Source: an uncultured Aquimarina sp.
GTDB taxonomy: Bacteria > Bacteroidota > Bacteroidia > Flavobacteriales > Flavobacteriaceae
Direction: 5' to 3'
Assembly (NCBI GenBank): GCA_947500545.1
Contig: CANMSO010000008.1
Coordinates: 1 to 64,000, forward strand
DNA: 64,000 bases
Shown: one piece after another, positions 63,494-64,000 of the stretch
Layout of the letters: each line of letters starts with the position of its first letter
Position numbering within the stretch: the stretch's first letter is position 1
Notes under the pieces: generated by a model
Seen by the model: only the letters and a program-made list of their open reading frames with translations
What the model was told of the DNA's origin: nothing
The model's database searches: none
Made by a program: the position numbers and the translations under genes

Positions 63494-64000
63494 ATGTCTA
63501 ATCTTTTAGAGGTACGGCAAGCAACAAAACGATTTGGAAGTTTTACAGCATTGCAAGATGTATCTATTCAAGTTCCAAAAGGAAGTATTTTTGGATTACT
63601 AGGGCCTAATGGAGCTGGTAAAACTACACTGATCAGAATAATAAATCAAATTACGTTACCCGATCAAGGTAGTGTATATCTTGATAATCAACTATTACGA
63701 CCAGAACATATTAAAGATATTGGTTACTTGCCCGAGGAAAGAGGTCTTTATAAATCAATGAAGGTTGGAGAACAAGCGTTATACCTGGCTCAGCTTAAAG
63801 GTTTGAGTAAGAAAGAAGCAAAAGAACGACTGAAATATTGGTTTGATAAGTTTGATATATCGCACTGGTGGGACAAGAAAATACAGGAGCTGTCTAAAGG
63901 AATGGCACAGAAAGTTCAGTTTATTGTTACGGTACTTCACAGACCTAAACTTCTAATATTTGACGAGCCATTTAGTGGTTTTGACCCAATAAATGCTAAT
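63494..64000 (+). CDS. ABC transporter ATP-binding protein, cut by the window edge
   Basis: 169 residues are visible from ATG 63494 (MSNLLEVRQATKRFGSF). Walker A GPNGAGKTT, Q-loop region GYLPEERGLYKSMKV, signature ELSKGMAQK and Walker B LLIFDEPFSGFDP. The EERGLY phrase is usual in NatA-like exporters paired with a NatB-type permease, presumably beyond the edge. Confidence 0.92.
   Translation, partial: MSNLLEVRQATKRFGSFTALQDVSIQVPKGSIFGLLGPNGAGKTTLIRIINQITLPDQGSVYLDNQLLRPEHIKDIGYLPEERGLYKSMKVGEQALYLAQLKGLSKKEAKERLKYWFDKFDISHWWDKKIQELSKGMAQKVQFIVTVLHRPKLLIFDEPFSGFDPINAN

Overview
The window looks like chromosomal DNA of a marine flavobacterium (Bacteroidota, Flavobacteriaceae; an Aquimarina-like genome is my best guess, not proven). 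Signs: AT-rich intergenic DNA, TAnnTTTG-type -7 boxes, a tmRNA tag reading GENNYALAA, type IX secretion (T9SS) sorting domains on surface proteins, many short lipoproteins, an IcmF mutase, and small flavobacterial families such as Lacal_2735, DUF4197, DUF4920 and DUF1684.

Layout. 1-12.4 kb is an accessory, repeat-rich region. It holds a partial regulator-like gene at the left edge, a Wzz-like membrane protein, and a family of BspA-type leucine-rich-repeat (LRR) surface proteins: one intact 1415-aa giant, one frameshifted, one collapsed to its two ends, and one reduced to a 5' scrap. A signal-peptide-bearing antibiotic-biosynthesis-monooxygenase-like (ABM) gene sits among them. 12.4-18.8 kb has more accessory genes and wreckage: two overlapping LuxR-type HTH genes, an IS66 remnant, a TPR-LuxR regulator, a broken SnoaL-like lipoprotein, a Crp/Fnr scrap, a double lipocalin-like lipoprotein and a MITE/REP-like repeat. 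19.1-23.3 kb is a compact terpene locus: a short-chain polyprenyl diphosphate synthase, a fused HAD phosphatase-class II terpene cyclase (drimenol-synthase-like), an AraC regulator and a second ABM gene. 23.6-26 kb has a secreted repeat protein and debris including a NACHT NTPase scrap. From the tmRNA (26.3 kb) to the right edge lies ordinary core DNA: pyrF, purU, icmF, glnB, crcB, an M49 peptidase, a two-component system, ilvE, mnmD, grpE-dnaJ and an ABC ATPase.

The strongest non-gene signals are regulatory. A 48-bp, three-box element with boxes exactly 21 bp apart (GTCCC or ATCCC, GTCCC or ATCCC, AGCAC) occurs seven times, all in the accessory half. In six copies a TTTG or TTCG -7-like box starts 39 nt after the start of box 3. 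The copies precede LRR genes and their wreckage, the repeat protein, the LuxR pair and a divergent hypothetical gene. A second operator, ATGGAY-N15-ATGGAY (also 21-bp period), lies 32 nt from a TTTG box in front of both ABM genes and the left-edge gene. It probably belongs to the AraC regulator.

A family of three small-RNA-like units, each ending in an intrinsic terminator, lies at 40.0, 42.5 and 42.9 kb. The first precedes an 11-cysteine, 33-residue metallothionein-like gene and a SigZ-like sigma factor. Another stand-alone small transcript is predicted at 63.29-63.37 kb.
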